A stretch of 64,000 nt of DNA from Malaya genurostris (Eukaryota > Arthropoda > Insecta > Diptera > Culicidae). A program made the translations under genes and the position numbers. Below the pieces are notes generated by a model. The model was not told the origin of the DNA. It ran no database searches and was given only the letters and a program-made list of their open reading frames with translations. Within the stretch, counting starts at the first letter, position 1. The number at the start of each line of letters is the position of its first letter. Of this stretch, positions 58,809 through 64,000 are shown in pieces. Location of the stretch: contig NC_080572.1 of NCBI RefSeq assembly GCF_030247185.1, positions 33,526,971 through 33,590,970 on the forward strand, given 5' to 3'.

Positions 58809-60826
58809 GCTCAACAAACTTAAACCCTGTGGGAAACCTTCGGGGATCCTAGCACGCAGTACATGAGGGTAAGCAGTATGCTACTGTCCATGAGATTGAG
58901 AAAGTTGTTCTACAAATGTTACAAAGAATGGTTCAAAATTCACTAATTGTCCTTATCAATACTATTTTCCTACTATTGATTTCCCCTGCGGTCCATCGGT
59001 CACTCTTGGGGTGCTTCGATGCACACGTGAAAATACTATGCTCACTTTTTCGGCATATATTGCAAGCGGATGAATGAATGTTATGAAAATATGAATGCAT
59101 ACATGCATGCAATTTTAAATTATGCATCAACTAGTGTGAGACGCTCACCGTCTGGTGGCGGGGGCGATAGACTGATAAGAAACAATCGCATTGGACCGGT
59201 GCTGAACCTACACTCGCTTCTATCGTTGCTTCGATATGTTTTGGTGTGGAGCTAAGGCTTTTCACGGAAAATCTGCTATTGCCCATACCCATATCCGTGC
59301 ATTATAAACAGTAAGCACAATATAAGAACATCAAATATTTGCCTGATTATATTAGGTAGTGGGAAACACAAAAAACTACAGGCTTGCAAATTAGCATCCA
59401 GTAGAACTTGGTACCCAAGATTGAAACGACGACGAAGCTTATTTGTAAGTCAGAAACGTTCTTCGCCCTGTAGATATTTTTCTAGTTTCTGTAAATTTTT
59501 TTCCTTCGATTTCACAAGATTTTCCATTCCAAGGAAGACAACTTTTAAATGCCAGAGCCAACCACCAGTTGGGAAACGCGATGGAAGTGTTATATTGATC
59601 AGGTTTTACCGAACAGGTTTATGCAGAATGGAGTTGAAAAATCAAATCTACTTCACTAGTAGGCTTCGTTTAGGTTGTACTCCGAGTGGCATAGAGAAGC
59701 AAAGTAATTTTCCAAACCATGTGCAACACGCAAAAGACGATGTTGCTTAGAAGGAATTGAAATTCTCAAGGCTGAGTCGTTGTTCTTGATAGAAGGAATG
59801 CCGATCTTATTCGTAGGTTCTACCTCTGCTGCGTGGTACTAATTAAAATCAATTTTTTAATGAATAGTTAGGCTAATTCTTCATATAACTGATGATAACT
59901 TTTCCTGTCTATTCAAATTTTTTAAATTTATATGCCTTAAAAACGGTAATGAATCTATCTTAAATATCTTTCAACAAAAACTAACACAACTTGTCAAGCT
60001 TTCGCTCCCTTTTCTTCAGTTGTTACTGTTTATGATTCTATGAAATAATTATTTTTGCAAGTGCTAATAGCAACTTTACAGGTTTATTCCTTGTTAAACT
60101 CAATAGCATTAAGTTGCTAAAGCTTTTAAAGCCTAATTAAAAGAGGAACTGGAAACAGAGTTTTGATATAATCAAATTATGAACTATCTAAAATGTCTGT
60201 ACGTTTGTATATGAAATAGCAGCAATTCATATTTACCGCTAACTGGTCAACATTTTAACAACGTTTTTTAGACGCATTTAGTATGGTATGCTATTAACTA
60301 AATGACATTTCTGTATGAGATGCGATAATTTTTAGTTTCGTTTTGATAAGTGCAATGGGGTTTTATAATGTTTGCGGTTTTTCCTTGTTTTTTTTCAGAT
60401 TTCGGCCAGATAAAACATTGCTCGAACAACGCGCTTATGCTGAGCGTCGCACGACAATCGATATAAGCTTCTCATATAAGGGTTCATGTTCATCTTGCTG
60501 CTATTTGACTTATTCGTCGACATCGCCGACATGTTTGGACGGTGCGGATCGATTTCAGCCAATATCAGCATTGATCGTTATCTTCGACCTACGGTGTACG
60601 AGTTTTTCGAGTAGCCGATTAGAGTATCTATTCGAAGAGGTAAAAACCGAATTGATAGTTTGGTGTGTGAGCGCAAATTATGTGTATTCTTATACCTAAA
60701 TTCTCTCTCAGATTTCACGAAACTTTGCATACAAAAAAAACTGTTTCTTTCACTAAATGGAACAAACATAAAAAAATCGAAAACAAATTGAGTATTTAAA
60801 TATCAGTATTAGATAGTAGGAGAGAG
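58809..60826. other. stretch without firmly recognisable genes
   Basis: A 118-codon plus frame (60343-60699) has an acceptor-like TTTTTTTCAG at 60391-60400 and somewhat richer GC after it (FRPDKTLLEQRAYAERRTTI...), but matches no family I recognise; it could be a decayed exon. A 109-codon frame at 59421-59750 has no motif. No repeat ends found. Confidence 0.4.
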
Positions 60827-61624
60827 TGTTCGGTTACCGGCACCCTTTTCTTTTAAGCTTATAACTTCTGACTAAATGCACATTATGTGGACATATATAC
60901 ATAAATGGAAAGCTAAAGTCCTTACCTAACAACTGAATAAGAAACTAAGTTGATTCAATCGATTGAAAAAAATTATTATCAATTTAGTAAAGTGATAAAT
61001 TTTGGCCATTTCAAAAAAGGTGTTCGGTTACCGGCACCCAAAAAAATTTCGCTAAAAATGGAAGAATATAAGTAAAAACTGAAATTATTCAAAGAAAAAA
61101 CGAAATTTATTCTTTTCGAAGGCGTTTTGGACAAAAATCTTCATTATCTGTGTTGATTAGGCCGATCTTCCACTGGCTTCGCTGGACTGTTTACGTTGCT
61201 GCAGTCGAATTTATTGGCTTCTTATCCACTAAGCAACATTCAATGGCATTAATCAGTGCATTAAAGTTCATTTTCCTTGACTTGGACGATTTGTTTGAAG
61301 TCACCATGGCTAACAGAACCAGAGAACCAATGTTTTTACTTATATGACGGATGTATTGCAGCCGTCATATCACCAGAGATGCCAGGTAATATAATAAGTT
61401 TAGCTGGCAAAAAGAAAAGATCGCGCCAATTTTCAAAAGTCTGTAATTTCAGACGAATTTCTGCAAACAATCCAAGTTTCAAAAGTCTGTAAAAGTCTTT
61501 AGGCGAAAAAAGGTTTACATGTCAACTAACTAATTCGATAATTTTCAGACAAATTAGCAGACTGCATATCACTGATAATTTTTGGCGATTTGTCGAAGAA
61601 AATGGGAGGCTGGCAACCGAACAC
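60827..61624. mobile_element. ~800-bp MITE or degenerate DNA transposon
   Basis: Left end AGTGTTCGGTTACCGGCACC and right end GGCTGGCAACCGAACACT are inverted copies with two or three changes. A second direct copy of GTGTTCGGTTACCGGCACCC lies at about 61019. On the minus strand around 61170-61310 a short frame begins MVTSNKSSKSRKMNFNALIN and could be the remains of a pogo/psq-like DNA-binding N-terminus, but this is weak. Target duplication not resolved. Confidence 0.55.
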
Positions 61625-61679
61625 TTCGGGGTACCGCTAACCTTTTGACAGACATTTTGGTAGACATTTTGAAAATGAC

Positions 61680-62115
61680 GAGAAAAAACTTTGGTTCCAA
61701 CAAGACGGCGCTCCGTGCCACATAGCCAACGCTACGATCGATCTTCTGCGGACAGTCTTCGAAGATCGAATTATCAGTCGAAATTCGGATGTCGTTTGGC
61801 CGCCTCGGAGCTGTGATTTGACGCCGTTAGACTATTATCTTTGGGGGGCTGTCAAAGATAAGTGTTTTGTGGACAAGCCAGAGACAATTCAAGCTTTGAA
61901 GAACAACAATCGTGCAGCCATAGCTGAAATAAAGCTACATACAATCGAAAATGTATTAAAAAACTGGACCGACCGTATGGCGTAGTGCAAGGCCAGCCGA
62001 GGCAGCCATTTGAATGAAATTATATTCTACAACTAATCGGAAGGATTGTACTTTAATATGAAAAAATAAATTTTGAAATCGGATGAACCGTTTGTGTTTT
62101 ATTGCATGTTTAAAA
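61680..62115 (+). pseudogene. DD41D-type transposase relic, copy 2 (C-terminal part)
   Basis: The plus strand reads KLWFQQDGAPCHIANATIDL, then PRSCDLTPLDYYLWGAVKDK, TIENVLKNWTDRMA and a stop, then HLNEIIF out of the main frame. The QD-to-PLD spacing is 41 residues, as in the 16.2-17.0 kb copy, and the AT-rich 3' end up to CGTTTGTGTTTTATTGCATG is shared. The first catalytic Asp and the whole DNA-binding half are absent (truncated at about 61680). Confidence 0.75.
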
Positions 62116-62129
62116 AAAGGGTCCGCCAT

Positions 62130-62700
62130 GTCCCTGTATACCATTCGACTCAGCTCGACCAGATCGGTTTTTTTAGCGCTCAATTTCTCGTATATGGCTG
62201 GGCCGATTTCAACAAGCTTAAGCTCATTTGATTGATTTTATTGGCCATTTTTGGTATAAGAGAAGTAAACGACATAACTAATTTCTTTTTTTTCTTCAAC
62301 GGCTGAACCGATTTGAACAAGCTTCGGCGCTTTTGAGCAATATTATTGAATCGTGTATCATGGTGATAAAATATATGTCGATTCCGGAGATATAAAGATA
62401 TAAATGATATAACCGAACAACACGCTTTTTTTCTCTCTCTGCTCAATTTTATCGTAGATGGCTTAACTGATTTCATCCAGCTTAGACTCGTTCGGAGACT
62501 ACAACTGGTTCATTAAACATATTTGAAGTTCAAATAGCTGTCACTTACGGTTTCGAAGATATAATCGTAAAAGAGATGTAAACGTCAAGTCTCATTACCG
62601 CTCAATTTTCTCGGATATGGATGAGTCGATTCCAATAATTTTAGGCTCGTTCAAGCTTTATGCGTTTTGAATCGAGTGGTTGACACTTCAAGTTTTGGTA
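62130..62700. repeat. divergent tandem repeats related to the composite repeat family
   Basis: Starts with TACCATTCGACTCAGCTCGA, the same phrase as in the composite repeat. CTCAATTTTCTCGGATATGG-like phrases followed by GATTTCAACAAGCTTA-like phrases recur at about 62180, 62286, 62443 and 62606. Spacing is irregular (about 105-165 bp), so units have decayed. Non-coding. Confidence 0.6.
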
Positions 62701-63440
62701 TTATAATCGTACAAATGACATCCGCATCCACATAATTAATTCACAAAGTGACCCATACTCATTTCAAAATATATCATTGCTTATACACTTGGTTTAAGAA
62801 ATATTGCCGAGTATTTGACATAATATTGAAATATACTTTTGTGAACTACCCGTATCAATCTGAATGAATTTGTGAAAAAATGAGCCCAAATAGAATAGGT
62901 TTTTGTTTTTAGATCTGATTATTACTTTTTGAGTTATACAATTTTTTATGTCAAAATTTGCAAATCTGTCACAATTGATATTAAATACAAAATATATTTT
63001 AAAACATAGTTACCTAATCCTAACACGTATCCAACAGGCCATAAATGAAACAAATCCGTTCGCATTTAACGGAGATATTGATATTTTTCTGTATATGTTT
63101 CGTAATTTTCCTCCTTATCCCAGAAGTAGGTGTTTTGTTTTGAACGTTACCTGATCAATCGATGTTAGGAAACCATGTTAAACGCGTTATTCAATGCTGT
63201 TGTATGCGATGTTTTCTAAGTGCTTGAAAGGTTGTGTAAATCTTTTTCAGGACATTTTACCACTACTCGATTTAGCATGGTTCATTTCTGGCAACATAAT
63301 CGTTTGAAAATTAATTAGTATGATTTTAGAAGGCTGAAAGTAATATTTTTATACTTCGATCGATTTGAACTGAAAATACCAATGAATTCTAGAAAATAAA
63401 ACAGATTTCTTTACATCCAATATCCATGCGATATTTTTTA
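62701..63440. other. stretch without recognisable genes
   Basis: AT-rich, short frames only. Confidence 0.5.
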
Positions 63441-64000
63441 CGGTTTTTACCTTTTGCCTTTCTTATAGAGAAAAGGTACTCTATCATCTTATGTTAAAAT
63501 GAAAGGTCTTAATATCTCATAAAAAACTGCTGATTTTTAATCAGATCACATAGATACACACATAGATTCAAATGGATCAAAATCAAAAATTCCTCGATTT
63601 TGTATTTCAATCCAGAGTAATTGATGATTGAAATTTCAAACTGTTACATAAAACGACGATGCAAAAAACTCAAAAAAAAATCTGAATTAGGCTCAAAACT
63701 GTTCCGATTTATTAGTGATATATATCAATTGATGGTTAAAAAACAGAATTCCATTGTATCGATCCACATTGGTTCCGGTCGTTCCAGTGGTCAAAATCTC
63801 TAAAATGAAGTTCTCCGTTATAGTTCTGTAAATGAAATCGCTAGCTTCTTGCATGGAAATTATTAAATCGTTTTCAACTGTTTTAACAACAGTCACTGGA
63901 AAAAAGCACTCAAAAATGTTCAGGAAAATACATATATTCACTGAAATTTCAGTTTTATGTTCAAAATGTATTTATTATACATTGCCATTCTTTCTTACCA
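63441..64000. repeat. head of another composite-repeat copy, then unassigned sequence
   Basis: TTTTGCCTTTCTTATAGAGA (about 63450) and AAAATGAAAGGTCTTAATAT (about 63495) match the head and unit of the composite repeat. Similarity fades by about 63560 and nothing is recognised from there to the window end. Confidence 0.4.

Noticed and set aside
60343..60699. 118-codon frame as a gene
   Set aside because: Acceptor-like site and GC-richer stretch noted, but no recognisable domain and no partner exon; kept only as a remark in the region entry.

Overview
This window is AT-rich animal nuclear DNA dominated by transposable elements. I read it as a culicine-type mosquito, or a close dipteran, by inference. 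The host gene PNKP has two 63-nt introns. The mobile-element mix (I-type LINEs with RNase H, mariner DD34D, Tc1-like DD37E, DD41D transposases, Ty1/copia, hAT and TTA-flanked MITEs, long TA microsatellites) is typical of mosquito genomes. No bacterial, plasmid, viral or CRISPR feature is visible.

Layout. 0.2-3.4 kb is a composite repeat of about 330-bp tandem units split by a 5'-truncated I-type LINE that carries its own MITE. 6.0-8.0 kb is the one clear host gene, a four-exon polynucleotide kinase 3'-phosphatase (PNKP) on the + strand, followed tail-to-tail by a broken C-type lectin domain on the - strand. 8.6-12.6 kb is a Ty1/copia remnant (LTR, primer-binding site, gag and protease pieces) with a nested deleted mariner, then a LINE tail and a TA tract. 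12.6-17 kb holds a 1.3-kb hAT-like element, an ORF1-only retroposon and a DD41D transposase relic. 17-26 kb is mostly unassigned intergenic or intronic sequence with a possible promoter/5' exon, one possible Ly6-type exon and a hAT MITE. 26-32 kb holds two more ORF1-only retroposons. 35.7-41.2 kb is a transposon graveyard: an old minus-strand I-type LINE interrupted by a mariner, two hAT MITEs, a Tc1-like element and a long-TIR MITE, next to a 386-bp hairpin centred on (TA)n. 43.8-44.9 kb is another DD37E Tc1-like element. 45.3-51.4 kb and 52.8-58.8 kb are two nearly full-length I-type LINEs in the same orientation; the second has both frames open and a clean target-site duplication. 58.8-64 kb holds a long MITE, a DD41D fragment and divergent tandem repeats.

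Most informative signals. (1) The two full-length LINEs keep a shared promoter core (Inr plus a DPE exactly at +28) although most of their 5'UTRs differ. (2) Both carry a start-stop uORF whose stop overlaps the ORF1 start, and an 8-nt ORF1/ORF2 overlap, which suggests translation by termination-reinitiation. (3) Three ORF1-only retroposon copies suggest a HAL1-like non-autonomous family. (4) PNKP has an in-frame upstream AUG whose extension resembles a mitochondrial presequence, and a stop-free 63-nt intron. All reading was by eye; alignments, counts and family assignments were not checked by software.
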